From positions 62,001 to 126,000 of the forward strand of contig JAFSFB010000004.1 in assembly GCA_017435385.1 (NCBI GenBank): a DNA stretch of 64,000 nt, written 5' to 3'. Positions within the stretch are counted from its first letter, which is position 1. The number at the start of each line of letters is the position of its first letter. Position numbers and translations under genes: made by a program. Positions 1-9,542 of this stretch are shown one piece after another. The stretch comes from Clostridia bacterium. GTDB taxonomy: Bacteria; Bacillota; Clostridia; Oscillospirales; Acutalibacteraceae. Below the pieces are notes generated by a model. The model worked only from the letters and a program-made list of their open reading frames with translations. It searched no databases and had not been told where the DNA came from.

Positions 1-1
1 T

Positions 2-1429
2 GTAAGTGCAAGAAGTTTTCTTAAAATATTCGGCATACAGCTGTTTGTGAACGCATACGGCGGATTTCGTAATATTCTTTGGAGAAAGAAACTTGTTCCC
101 AAATACGGAAGATATAAATATGTGCTGTTTTCAAACTTTGTCCAGAAGTCTGCTATGATAATCCTTATCGGTTGGCTTCCGATTTACAACGTAAAGCTTG
201 TTGAAGACAGAATGTGGATGGCATATCTTCTGTTTATGGTATATGATATGTTCCCGTTTGATAATGTTATTGAGCAGTGTACTCAGAATATTTCTCCCAA
301 CCCCCACGAAAGAATGCTTATAAGAACCTGGCCTGTAAAGCTTTCGCATTTTGTGAAGAATGTGTTTGACGTTATTATCCCGATTTTCGGAATTGCCTTC
401 AGTGATATAAGATTTTATAAGTTTGTTATTCCCGCAGTGTTCATTCCTATGGGAGCGTTGACCCTGCTGAGTGTCAGAAATATTTCAGAGAGAATTCCTC
501 AGCCTCCGCTTGAAAAAAAGCAAAAGATATCCTTATGGTACGGGATTTCTCAGGTTATGAAAAACAAGTATAACTGGCTGAACACTATTTCCACACTGCT
601 TGATTCGTTCGGTAACGGAATGATAAGCATAGTAAATGTTATGTATTTCTTCTCGTTCCGAATGTATACCCAATGTGCAATTTACGGTTTGATGAAAACT
701 TTGATGAGTTTCAGATCAACGCCTCTCAGTTTTGTTGCACCGTATTTTGTAAGGCGTTTCTCATACAGAAGTCTGAAAATTGCCAAACTTATTGTTTGTG
801 CTGTGAGTGCTGTTGCTGAAATGCTGACGATTATGGCATTCCCCACAAAGCAGAATCTTTGCGGTATCGTAATTTTTGCGTGTGAATTTTTCAAGGGTCT
901 TGCAACATCAATTCCCGATGTTGCCGACAGTGATATGGGTGTCAGAAAGAATGACTATCAGATGTATCTTTCCGGTGAGCGTCTTGAGAATTTCAGCGGA
1001 GTTTTTAACTGGATTATTTCTCCCGTTACAACATTTGTCAGCCTGATAATACCCGTAATCATTCTCAGAAACGGATTCAATTCAAACTGGGACGTTCTCT
1101 ATATAGATTCTGCAAGATTCAACATTCTTGCAGTTCCGCTGATATTTGACCTTGTCGGTTTCGTTATGATGATTGTTCCGTATCTGTTCTGGGATTTCAA
1201 CAATCCGCAGCACGAATATGTCATGGAGGTTCTGAAACAAAGGGAAAAACTTGCCCAAGAAGGTTATTTTCCTGCAGAATATGAGGGCGGACTTAATTTT
1301 ATTGAACCCGGCGGGCTTCATGCAGGAATTCCGGTTGATTCCGCCGCCATGATTGAAAGACGTAATTCCCTTATCGCAAACATAGAGGGAACACTCAAAG
1401 AAGCAACGGCAGCAGAAGGAACAATTTAA
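2..1429 (+). CDS. MFS/GPH-type membrane carrier, 5' end outside window
   Basis: The reading frame is open to the left edge of the window, so the gene begins upstream; the GTG at 47 is internal rather than a start. At least 475 residues are visible, with many hydrophobic helices separated by short Lys/Arg-rich loops, a pattern typical of the major facilitator superfamily and close in style to the GPH (glycoside-pentoside-hexuronide:cation symporter) carriers. The last 70 residues are polar and probably a cytoplasmic tail. The substrate cannot be told. A hairpin with a T-run follows at 1507-1537. The gene is AT-rich like the ATP synthase operon and unlike the genes after 9.5 kb. The membrane carrier call is firm; the exact family is less so. 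Confidence 0.7.
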   Translation, partial: VSARSFLKIFGIQLFVNAYGGFRNILWRKKLVPKYGRYKYVLFSNFVQKSAMIILIGWLPIYNVKLVEDRMWMAYLLFMVYDMFPFDNVIEQCTQNISPNPHERMLIRTWPVKLSHFVKNVFDVIIPIFGIAFSDIRFYKFVIPAVFIPMGALTLLSVRNISERIPQPPLEKKQKISLWYGISQVMKNKYNWLNTISTLLDSFGNGMISIVNVMYFFSFRMYTQCAIYGLMKTLMSFRSTPLSFVAPYFVRRFSYRSLKIAKLIVCAVSAVAEMLTIMAFPTKQNLCGIVIFACEFFKGLATSIPDVADSDMGVRKNDYQMYLSGERLENFSGVFNWIISPVTTFVSLIIPVIILRNGFNSNWDVLYIDSARFNILAVPLIFDLVGFVMMIVPYLFWDFNNPQHEYVMEVLKQREKLAQEGYFPAEYEGGLNFIEPGGLHAGIPVDSAAMIERRNSLIANIEGTLKEATAAEGTI

Positions 1430-1506
1430 GGCTTTCAAAGGGCGAAAAAAGCGGATGAGAAAATCCGCATAATAAACTCAGTACATAATCTGATTCCCGT
1501 TATTAT

Positions 1507-1537
1507 AAACCGTTTCACTTTTGTGAGGCGGTTTTCT
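1507..1537 (+). terminator. Intrinsic terminator after the left-edge carrier
   Basis: AAACCG and CGGTTT arms (1507-1512, 1529-1534), with an inner CAC/GTG pairing, are followed by T residues. It lies about 80 bp after the stop codon of the carrier gene. Confidence 0.6.
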
Positions 1538-1540
1538 TGT

Positions 1541-1724
1541 TCAAAACTTTCAAAATAATCAAAAAATTAACATTAATAAACCCCGAATGGATTGCAACAA
1601 TAATAAGGCAAACGCAAATTGAATTTGAAGGGGTGTAAACGAAATGTCAAAGAATAATTCAGTTGTTCCTCAGGCAAGAGCTGCTCTTGATCAGTTCAAG
1701 ATGGAAGCTGCAAGAGAAGTTGGC
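1541..1724 (+). repeat. 184-bp direct repeat, left copy
   Basis: This stretch is nearly identical to 9106-9289: same length, with differences only in a shifted C/T/G around the AACCCC tract and one T/A change in an alanine codon. It carries the 5' flank, ribosome binding site and first 27 codons of a small acid-soluble spore protein gene. The two copies bracket 7.4 kb that contains the ATP synthase operon. Confidence 0.95.
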
Positions 1725-1745
1725 ATTCAATCACCTCTTGAATAA
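1644..1745 (+). pseudogene. Truncated alpha/beta-type small acid-soluble spore protein
   Basis: A GGGGTG ribosome binding site precedes an ATG and 27 codons identical in product to the intact spore protein at 9209. After the repeat ends (1724) the frame runs into unrelated sequence, giving six foreign residues (IQSPLE) and a stop, so the product would be 33 rather than 63 residues. It lacks the second half of the protein, including the conserved C-terminal DNA-binding region with the GSVGG segment. It is therefore a gene fragment left by the duplication that flanks the ATP synthase block. It may still be transcribed, because its upstream flank matches that of the intact gene. Confidence 0.85.
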
Positions 1746-1797
1746 AGTGTACAACATATAGTGAACTCTATGACAACATAATCGATATAATGTGCTT

Positions 1798-1837
1798 TAA
1801 AGCTGCCTTTGATTCACAAAGGTAGCTTTTGCTTTTT
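1798..1837 (+). terminator. Intrinsic terminator after spore-protein fragment
   Basis: A 13-bp stem with one G.T pair (AAAGCTGCCTTTG with CAAAGGTAGCTTT, 1798-1828) and a five-base loop is followed by a T-rich tract. Confidence 0.7.
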
Positions 1838-1857
1838 AATTCTTAAGCAAAAGACAA

Positions 1858-1876
1858 CCCCCGGCTCAGCCGGGGG
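1858..1876 (-). terminator. Terminator of the ATP synthase operon
   Basis: An eight-pair GC stem (CCCCCGGC with GCCGGGGG) and a three-base loop lie 20 bp beyond the atpC stop codon. T-rich sequence lies on both sides, so it may act in both directions. Confidence 0.75.
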
Positions 1877-1896
1877 TTTTGATTTATAATATTTGA

Positions 1897-3587
<1,691 letters not shown>

Positions 3588-4424
3588 TTACACTTCCCCT
3601 TCCTTTGAATAATCTGCCGAAACTTCAAGAACATCGGCGGTAACCTGACTCTGACGCTTGCGGTTTATTTCCGTTTCAAGTTGAGCGCTGTATTCGCACG
3701 CGGTATCGTATGCACTGCGCATTGTTGTCAGCGTTGCTGCCTGAGCACCGAGTGCGGTTTCAAGTATTTTTTTATAAAGAATTGAAATCAGGATTTTTTC
3801 GGCAGTTTGGCTTATAACTGTTTGTTTATCGGGAATAAACAAAGGCTCTTCGGATTCTGTCGATTCGTTATCAAGTGTAAACAAATCCTCACATACGGGG
3901 CTTTGCTTCATCATATTCTGATATTTAGAATGTATGATTTTTACCGAAGATGTTTTTCCGTTTCCAATCAGTTCCCTGATATCGTCAAAAAGTCCGTGCG
4001 CATCCTGATATGACGGTATATCGGAGAAAATATATGATTTGCTGTAAGGAATTTTTTTGCTTTCAAGATAGTCCTTACCCTTTTTGCCGCAACAAATAAT
4101 AAAAGGCTCGGATTCTTGCTTGCGGAGAATATTCTCAAAAAATGAGATGAGTTCTGTATTGAAACTGCCGCACATTCCTTTGTTTGAGGTCATAACAATG
4201 TATAAAACCGGTGCTTCGGGATTTTTAACCGAAAAAACAGAGTTGAAATCCTTGCGGTAATTACGGTACATACGGTTGCATTGCTCTTCGTATTTTTCAT
4301 AATCCGAATAGAGAGCGGAAAGCTTTGAATATTTGACCGTAGAAGCCGTTTTCATTGCTTGGGTAAGCTTTCGTGTTGAAAGAATTACCTGCAGTTTCTT
4401 TTTTAGATTTTGTATCGTGGGCAT
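3588..4424 (-). CDS. atpG: F-type ATP synthase gamma subunit
   Basis: Gamma is the rotating central shaft. The 278-residue product opens with the conserved region ending KKKLQVILSTRKLTQAMKTAS, carries MTSNKGMCGSFN near residue 80 (family SDRGLCGGFN-like) and ends with the helix containing EINRKRQSQVTADVLEV (family NRARQAAITQEI-like). The gene starts two bases after the stop of the b/delta/alpha fusion gene and is followed by atpD. Confidence 0.93.
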   Translation of the reverse strand: MPTIQNLKKKLQVILSTRKLTQAMKTASTVKYSKLSALYSDYEKYEEQCNRMYRNYRKDFNSVFSVKNPEAPVLYIVMTSNKGMCGSFNTELISFFENILRKQESEPFIICCGKKGKDYLESKKIPYSKSYIFSDIPSYQDAHGLFDDIRELIGNGKTSSVKIIHSKYQNMMKQSPVCEDLFTLDNESTESEEPLFIPDKQTVISQTAEKILISILYKKILETALGAQAATLTTMRSAYDTACEYSAQLETEINRKRQSQVTADVLEVSADYSKEGEV

Positions 4425-4426
4425 AA

Positions 4427-6637
4427 TCAGAACCTCTCGGTGAATTCAGCAACAGCTTTATCAAGCTCTTGTCTGAGTGTATCATCCAGTTTTTTTGAGT
4501 TCTTGACTTTGAGAAGAACAGATTTCTTTTCGCTCTCAAAGAAGCGGTAAAGCTCTTTTTCAAATCTTTCCATATCCTCAACGGCAACGTTTTTGGCATA
4601 TCCTTCGCTGACGGCATATATGAGAACGGCTTGCAGCTCATCCGCAACAGGAGCATATCTTCCTTGCTTGAGAGCCTCTGTGAGGCGTTTGCCCGAATCG
4701 AGAGTTGCTTTTGTTGCGTCGTCAATATCAGAACCGAACTGCATGAATTCGGCAAGTTCTCTGTACTGAGCAAGTCTTGTGCGAAGACTTGCGGAAATCT
4801 TTTTCATAACGGGCTTCTGCGCTGCACCGCCGACTCGCGAAACCGAAAGGCCGACATTTACGGCAGGTCTCTGACCTTCATTGAAAAGTTCTGCATCAAG
4901 GAAAATCTGTCCGTCGGTGATTGAAATAACATTAGTGGGAATATATGCGGATATATCACCTGCAAGGGTCTCAACTATGGGAAGAGCGGTGATTGAACCG
5001 CCGCCGAGTTCATCGGAAAGATGAGCCGCTCTCTCGAGAAGTCTTGAATGAAGATAGAATATATCGCCGGGATATGCCTCACGGCCTGACGGACGGTGAA
5101 GCAGAAGCGAAAGCTCGCGGTAAGCAACGGCGTGCTTTGAAAGGTCGTCATAGATTATGAGAACGTCTTTTCCTTCATACATAAAGTATTCAGCCATGGC
5201 TGAGCCCGAAAAAGGTGCAATGTACTGAAGCGCTGCCGAGGAAGAAGCAGGCACTGCAATAATGGTTGTATATTCCATCGCTCCCTTTGACTGAAGTTTT
5301 TCTTTGATTTCAGCAACGAGAGTATCCTTCTGACCGATTGCAACGTAAATGCAGATTGTGTTTTTGCCCTTCTGGTTGATAATTGTATCAACGGCAATGG
5401 CGGTTTTACCCGTCTGTCTGTCGCCGATGATGAGTTCTCTCTGTCCCTTACCGATAGGAACAAGAGCATCAATCGCCTTTATACCGGTATGCAAGGGTGA
5501 GTTTACGGGAGAACGGTCAAGGATTGAGGGCGCTTTATATTCAATGGGTCTTGTGCTTTTATAAGGAAGATAGCCCATTGCATCAATGGGATTGCCGAGA
5601 GCATCAACAACTCTGCCCAGAAGGCATTCGCCGACGGGAACGGATGCTATTGTGCCGACTCTTCTTACACGGCTGCCCGATTCGATATTGGAAAATTCGC
5701 CGAAAATAACACAGCCGATTCTGTTCTGCTGAATATCGAGAACCATTCCCGTTTCACCGCATTCAAATTCAACAACCTCGCCGTACATAATATCGGCAAG
5801 ACCGTCCATCCAGCAAATGCCGTCCGAAACCGTCATAACACGGCCCAACTGATATTTATGAATCTGCGGTCTGAATTCTTCGGCTTTCTGCGTGAATTCC
5901 TGGATGAGAAGTCCTACGGTATCGTCATCCATAATCGGCTCATGGTTCATATTTTTTTCAAAGTGATAAAGTTCTTCACTTACCGTACCGTCATAAACGG
6001 TATCGCCTATACGAAGTTTAAGACCGCCTATAAGAGAGGAATCTTCAAGCACCCAAAGAGACGTTTTCCCTCCCACGCTTTCAAGAAGTTCCGTTGTTGC
6101 CTTATCAACCTTTTCAACAATCTCTTTTTTAAGGGGGAATGCTGATGTGAGGGTAACATAAAGAACGTCATGGTGCTTGAGATAAGCCATGTCGCCGGGG
6201 GTGAGGCAAATTTCCGAAAGTATGGTATCGATTACCTGACTGTCGAGGGATTTGATTTCATTTGCATATTTTTCATAGGAGAAAAGTTTGATTACATTTT
6301 CTTTCATAACGGAGAAGAGTTCTTTTCGTGCATCCTCGATCATCTGACGGTGGATTTCGCTGTATTCTCTTTCACCGAAAGCATTTATTGAATCAATTTT
6401 TTCTTTCGTTTGTGTTTTTATCTTCAGAATTTCTTCGTCGAGAACATCTTCGGAAGATTCTTCGGAAACTGATTCGAAAACGGGCATTTCAAGCCTTTCG
6501 ATTTCTTCTGCTTCATCAAGTTCCTTGTTAATCTTTTCAAGTCGGCCGCCGAATATGCGCTTTACTGTTTTTCTGCCTGCAAGAACAAGAATAACAAGAA
6601 GAATAATAAAATTGATTATTACATATTGTATTTGCAT
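4427..6637 (-). CDS. atpA: Fused ATP synthase subunit: b-like helix + delta + alpha
   Basis: This 736-residue product is some 230 residues longer than a normal alpha subunit. Residues 4-20 form one hydrophobic helix, followed by a charged helical stretch (21-120), as in subunit b. Residues about 120-222 match the C-terminal half of delta: hydrophobic strands, SLIGGLKLRIGD (201-212) and VYDGTVSEEL (214-223). From about 231 a complete alpha subunit follows: Walker A GDRQTGKT (405-412) and the arginine-finger region VGLSVSRVGGAAQ. No separate delta gene exists in the operon, so this protein must supply delta, and its membrane helix makes it a second b-type stator arm beside AtpF. The frame is continuous with no sign of a joining frameshift. 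It sits between atpF and atpG with 2-6 base gaps. Confidence 0.93.
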   Translation of the reverse strand: MQIQYVIINFIILLVILVLAGRKTVKRIFGGRLEKINKELDEAEEIERLEMPVFESVSEESSEDVLDEEILKIKTQTKEKIDSINAFGEREYSEIHRQMIEDARKELFSVMKENVIKLFSYEKYANEIKSLDSQVIDTILSEICLTPGDMAYLKHHDVLYVTLTSAFPLKKEIVEKVDKATTELLESVGGKTSLWVLEDSSLIGGLKLRIGDTVYDGTVSEELYHFEKNMNHEPIMDDDTVGLLIQEFTQKAEEFRPQIHKYQLGRVMTVSDGICWMDGLADIMYGEVVEFECGETGMVLDIQQNRIGCVIFGEFSNIESGSRVRRVGTIASVPVGECLLGRVVDALGNPIDAMGYLPYKSTRPIEYKAPSILDRSPVNSPLHTGIKAIDALVPIGKGQRELIIGDRQTGKTAIAVDTIINQKGKNTICIYVAIGQKDTLVAEIKEKLQSKGAMEYTTIIAVPASSSAALQYIAPFSGSAMAEYFMYEGKDVLIIYDDLSKHAVAYRELSLLLHRPSGREAYPGDIFYLHSRLLERAAHLSDELGGGSITALPIVETLAGDISAYIPTNVISITDGQIFLDAELFNEGQRPAVNVGLSVSRVGGAAQKPVMKKISASLRTRLAQYRELAEFMQFGSDIDDATKATLDSGKRLTEALKQGRYAPVADELQAVLIYAVSEGYAKNVAVEDMERFEKELYRFFESEKKSVLLKVKNSKKLDDTLRQELDKAVAEFTERF

Positions 6638-6643
6638 AACACA

Positions 6644-7069
6644 TCATATCCTATGCGAGATAATATTTTTCGCAAACAAAGCCGCCGCTGTCTCCATTTT
6701 CGGAGCAACGGAATAAACGATTTTGTCGTGTTCGTCAGTAATGCCTTCTCTGTATTTCTGAACATCGGCAATGCATTGCCTTTGTGCGGTTTCGATTTCT
6801 TTTTTGCTCTGAAGTTGTAATTGCTCAAGTTTTTGTTTTGTTTCTTTTCTGGCTTTTTCTTCCGCCAGAGTTTTTTCTTTTTCTGCCAGATTTTTATGCT
6901 CAAGAATACACTTTTCAATATCTTCTTTCTTTTTTGAGGCAGCCTGTATTTTTTCGCGGCGGCTGTCCATTATTTTAAGAAGCGGAGTGAAAAGCAGGTT
7001 CTTGAGTATTACCGTAAGAATCAAAAAGCAAATTACAGTCCAGACCATAACGGATGGCTGAATATTCAT
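6644..7069 (-). CDS. atpF: F-type ATP synthase subunit b
   Basis: The 141-residue product has one N-terminal membrane helix (about residues 7-28) and a long charged helical tail rich in Glu, Lys and Gln, as expected for the peripheral stalk. The proline after the helix (LLFTPLLKIMDSRREKI) is typical of b. It is slightly shorter than most b subunits (about 155-170). The next gene carries another b-like helix fused to delta and alpha, so the stalk may be a b/b' heterodimer. The gene lies ten bases after atpE. Confidence 0.9.
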   Translation of the reverse strand: MNIQPSVMVWTVICFLILTVILKNLLFTPLLKIMDSRREKIQAASKKKEDIEKCILEHKNLAEKEKTLAEEKARKETKQKLEQLQLQSKKEIETAQRQCIADVQKYREGITDEHDKIVYSVAPKMETAAALFAKNIISHRI

Positions 7070-7079
7070 AATTTACTCC

Positions 7080-7310
7080 TCAGATTTTTGAAATAAGCAT
7101 AAATGCGATAAGAAGTCCGTAAATTGTGAGCGCTTCCATAAGTGCAAGAGAAATGATGAGTGTTGAACGGATATCCTTTGCGGCGTCAGGCTGACGGGCA
7201 ATGCTCTCCATTGCTGCTTTTGCTGTTATACCCTGACCGATTGAGGGGCCGAGTGTGCTGATTGCAATTGCGATTGCCGCTGCGATTGCGATGATTGATG
7301 AATTAGTCAT
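7080..7310 (-). CDS. atpE: F-type ATP synthase subunit c (rotor ring)
   Basis: The 76-residue product is two membrane helices joined by the polar loop [10 protein letters not shown]. The ion-binding carboxylate is Glu59 in MEALTIYG. Gln26 (in GPSIGQG) and Tyr64 are also present. From memory, the EALTIYG and GQG motifs match the proton-type c subunits of cyanobacteria and chloroplasts. The serine that follows the glutamate in sodium-type rings such as that of Ilyobacter is alanine here. Proton coupling is therefore inferred. It is placed between atpB and atpF. Confidence 0.95.
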   Translation of the reverse strand: MTNSSIIAIAAAIAIAISTLGPSIGQGITAKAAMESIARQPDAAKDIRSTLIISLALMEALTIYGLLIAFMLISKI

Positions 7311-7338
7311 GTTAATTACTCCTTAGATATAAAAATTT

Positions 7339-8007
7339 TTATTCTGTAACCTCGTCAAGATAAATTGAAACGAGCATTGTGAATACCATTGCCTGCAAAG
7401 CGCAGAAGAGCAGAGAAAGCACCATCATTACCACCGGAGCACCAATGGGGAAGATATGGTAAAGTTCCTCTGTAACAGTTTCTTCGCCGAAAATGTTGCC
7501 GTAAAGTCTCAGCGCAAGAGATGCCGGCTTGATTATTTCATCAAGCACAAGAAGCGGCAACATAAAGAACATCGGTTTAACAAAATGTTTAAAATAATGC
7601 TTTGCGTTGTGTCTTATACCTGAAATCTGTAAAAACAGGAATGTAACAACACCGAGCGCCGCCGTAACCGAAAGCGATGCCGTCGGGGCTTTTACATAAT
7701 CTGTCAGACCCACTCCGGGAATCAATCCCGAGTAGTTCGAGAAAATAATAAAAATAAAGAGAGATGCAAGAAAAGTAAAATATTTTCTTGATTTCTTTTT
7801 GCCGAGAATATCAGAAAAGAAATTGTCAAGATATTCAATACCGGTTTCAATTATGTTCTGAAATTTTCCGGGCCTTTCTTTGAGATTCTTTTTCACAATC
7901 AGTGAAAGCAATGCGATAACCAAAAGCATTATCCACATTGTGATAACCTCGCCGGTTACATCAAGAATCCCGAAAAGACTGATAATAACCTCTGATTTTT
8001 CACCCAT
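7339..8007 (-). CDS. atpB: F-type ATP synthase subunit a
   Basis: The 222-residue integral membrane protein forms the ion channel against the c ring. The essential arginine is in the segment LALRLYGNIFGEE near residue 170, and the SNYSGLIPG and PTASLSVTAALG segments of the family are present. The start overlaps the end of atpI by eight bases, which ties their translation. Length is near the lower end for the family. Confidence 0.93.
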   Translation of the reverse strand: MGEKSEVIISLFGILDVTGEVITMWIMLLVIALLSLIVKKNLKERPGKFQNIIETGIEYLDNFFSDILGKKKSRKYFTFLASLFIFIIFSNYSGLIPGVGLTDYVKAPTASLSVTAALGVVTFLFLQISGIRHNAKHYFKHFVKPMFFMLPLLVLDEIIKPASLALRLYGNIFGEETVTEELYHIFPIGAPVVMMVLSLLFCALQAMVFTMLVSIYLDEVTE

Positions 8008-8329
8008 CGGTCTTATCCTCCCTTTCTGTTTTCTTTGTTTTTATCGTGTCATTAAGCAATAAAAGTTTCTTTGTGAAGAAAAACATGGGCACCGTCATTC
8101 CTGCTACCGCACCAACAAGAAGATATGCAAGGTCAGCAATCTGTGTTTTTGAACCGATGAAATATACCAAAACAAGATATGCCACCTGCAGAATCTGACG
8201 GATAACAAATGAGCCCGAGTATTTTTCGGGAGATTTTAAAAGCACTTTTTTTGAGAAAACATAGTTTGCAAAGGCTATCAAAAGACCGACCGCCGCCGCA
8301 ATAACAGCACCGATAATATTTGCAATCAT
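8000..8329 (-). CDS. atpI: AtpI-like small membrane protein
   Basis: The 109-residue protein has four predicted membrane segments and a charged C-terminal tail (KKTEREDKTDG). It is the first gene of the atp operon, the place where AtpI, a factor helping c-ring assembly, is normally found. Sequence alone is weakly conserved in this family, so the call leans on position and topology. A GGTGG ribosome site precedes the ATG, and a promoter lies 33 bp upstream. Confidence 0.7.
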   Translation of the reverse strand: MIANIIGAVIAAAVGLLIAFANYVFSKKVLLKSPEKYSGSFVIRQILQVAYLVLVYFIGSKTQIADLAYLLVGAVAGMTVPMFFFTKKLLLLNDTIKTKKTEREDKTDG

Positions 8330-8361
8330 ATAACCACCGACTTATTTATGATTTTAAGGTT

Positions 8362-8389
8362 ATTATAGCACTTAGTTTACTTTTTTCAA
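8362..8389 (-). promoter_or_regulatory. Sigma-A-like promoter of the atp operon
   Basis: On the minus strand TTGAAA (8389-8384), a 16-base spacer and TATAAT (8367-8362) lie just upstream of atpI. Confidence 0.7.
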
Positions 8390-8452
8390 TAGTAACTTTT
8401 CATATTTTGTATGGTGTTTATTGCGCTTGGTTTTTGTGGAAATAACCACAAA

Positions 8453-8483
8453 GGGCTGTCTCACGAATGAAGTGAGGCAGCTC
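8453..8483 (-). terminator. Hairpin between atp promoter and broken membrane gene
   Basis: A 10-bp stem with one wobble (GCTGTCTCAC with GTGAGGCAGC) has only short T-tracts on either side. It follows the broken gene at 8512-8803 and could end its transcript; orientation is uncertain. Confidence 0.4.
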
Positions 8484-8511
8484 CTTTTGTCTGTGAACTG
8501 TTATTTGAAAA

Positions 8512-8803
8512 TCAATTGGTTATTTTCTCTTTTTCTTCGTGATTTTTGCTGCTTTTGATATCCTTTGCAAAAAGAGTTTTGAATATGGTTCTTACCAAAG
8601 GCTGAAAAAAGAAAAGTTGAGTAAAGAATGCAAACAGGAAAACCGCCCATTTTGTTGATAGCGGCAAGCACACCGGATTCGCCCGTAATCTGCATAAACA
8701 TATTGCCATGAATAACATAAAGGCTGTAAAATACGTAAGCGTGAACGGTGATTACAACAGTAATAAATGCGAACACCATTCTTTGAAATTGATTTCTTGG
8801 CAT
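8512..8803 (-). pseudogene. Broken small membrane protein gene (DUF2798-like)
   Basis: A good AAAGGAG site precedes ATG 8803. The first 57 or so codons give MPRNQFQRMVFAF, a membrane helix and GVLAAINKMGG. From about 8655 the matching continuation is in another frame: FLFAFFTQLFFFQPLVRTIF and a basic tail ending at 8512. From memory, intact relatives are about 150-170 residues with a middle part between these two pieces. So this looks like an internal deletion with a frameshift at the GGCGGTTTTCC stretch. In the original frame the product would be 100 residues with an odd Lys/Arg-rich end. Recent decay is likely, since promoter-proximal signals are intact. Confidence 0.6.
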
Positions 8804-8825
8804 AATAAAAACTCCTTTTGGGCAT

Positions 8826-8894
8826 AAAAAAAGACACACCTGTAAATCTGTGTACCGTAATCAGATTTACGCACTCAAAGGTGCAACGTGTGTC
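8826..8894 (-). promoter_or_regulatory. Structured leader RNA ending in a T-run, upstream of the broken gene
   Basis: Read on the minus strand, GACACAC (8894-8888) pairs with GTGTGTC (8839-8833). Between them sit GCAC/GTGC (8884-8881 with 8874-8871) and GTAAATCTG/CAGATTTAC (8870-8862 with 8850-8842). This gives a perfect three-way junction, and seven Ts follow at once (8832-8826), 23 bases before the start codon of the gene. This is the layout of a transcription attenuator or riboswitch-like element. No known riboswitch class is recognised. Confidence 0.6.
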
Positions 8895-8984
8895 GTTCAT
8901 AGCCGTATTTATTTTTAGGTATTATAGCATGAATTTTTAAAAAATTAAACTTTTTTGCATGATTTTTCAAAAAAATATGTTGTG

Positions 8985-9088
8985 ATTTGGAAGAACGTTT
9001 TTCAGCGGATATACTGATGGCAGCTGTTATATCCATTATGGTTGCTCGAACACCTCTCTGCATTATAGGTCTGATATTTCTGCCGTAA
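8985..9088 (+). pseudogene. Possible C-terminal remnant of an ion antiporter-like membrane protein
   Basis: One frame reads ERFSADILMAAVISIMVA and further hydrophobic residues up to a stop at 9086-9088. This resembles, by memory, the last membrane helix of cation/proton antiporters (DILxAAVLSIxxTAPLG). No start or upstream part is present, and the following flank is the right 184-bp repeat copy. It may be a remnant captured or cut by the rearrangement; chance similarity is possible. Confidence 0.25.
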
Positions 9089-9105
9089 TGCAGGATATCT
9101 ATAGA

Positions 9106-9289
9106 TCAAAACTTTCAAAATAATCAAAAAATTAACATTAATAAACCCCTGAATGATTGCAACAATAATAAGGCAAACGCAAATTGAATTTGAAGGGGTG
9201 TAAACGAAATGTCAAAGAATAATTCAGTTGTTCCTCAGGCAAGAGCTGCACTTGATCAGTTCAAGATGGAAGCTGCAAGAGAAGTTGGC
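9106..9289 (+). repeat. 184-bp direct repeat, right copy
   Basis: This is the second copy of 1541-1724, about 98% identical. It contains the upstream region and first 27 codons of the intact spore protein gene. Confidence 0.95.
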
Positions 9290-9400
9290 GTAAACCTCAA
9301 GCAGGGTTATAACGGCGACCTCACTTCCAAGGAAGCAGGCTCTGTCGGCGGCCAGATGGTCAAGAAGATGATCGAGGCTTATGAAAACGGCATGAAATAA
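9209..9400 (+). CDS. Small acid-soluble spore protein, alpha/beta type
   Basis: The 63-residue product binds and protects DNA in dormant spores and is degraded by the germination protease at outgrowth. It has the two conserved blocks of the family: the N-terminal ALDQFKMEAAREVGV, with the protease-cleavage-like region, and the C-terminal GDLTSKEAGSVGGQMVKKMI. A GGGGTG site lies ten bases before ATG. A hairpin terminator follows. Its 5' half and upstream flank are duplicated at 1541-1724. Its presence shows the host forms spores or descends from a spore former. Confidence 0.95.
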   Translation: MSKNNSVVPQARAALDQFKMEAAREVGVNLKQGYNGDLTSKEAGSVGGQMVKKMIEAYENGMK

Positions 9401-9417
9401 AGATATTTCACGGTGAA

Positions 9418-9459
9418 GGGGGTTGGCGCATTGGCGTCAGCCTCCGATTTGTTTTTTTA
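9418..9459 (+). terminator. Intrinsic terminator of the spore-protein gene
   Basis: A 12-bp stem with wobbles (9418-9429 with 9434-9445) and a four-base loop are followed by a long T-run. Confidence 0.8.
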
Positions 9460-9472
9460 TTTATCTGTCCGT

Positions 9473-9501
9473 TTGACAGAGAGCACAGGTTGTGGTATAC
9501 T
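9473..9501 (+). promoter_or_regulatory. Sigma-A-like promoter of the HisJ-type gene
   Basis: TTGACA (9473-9478), a 17-base spacer and TATACT (9496-9501) lie 41 bp before the start codon. Confidence 0.75.
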
Positions 9502-9542
9502 TTCTGACGGTATATTTTATAGTCTTATTTTGAGGTGATTTT

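Noticed and set aside
1644..1745. Second functional spore protein gene
   Set aside because: The C-terminal half is missing and replaced by six unrelated residues at the repeat edge.
7080..7310. Sodium-type ATP synthase ring
   Set aside because: The glutamine, glutamate and tyrosine are present, but the serine after the glutamate is alanine and the surrounding motif matches proton-type rings.
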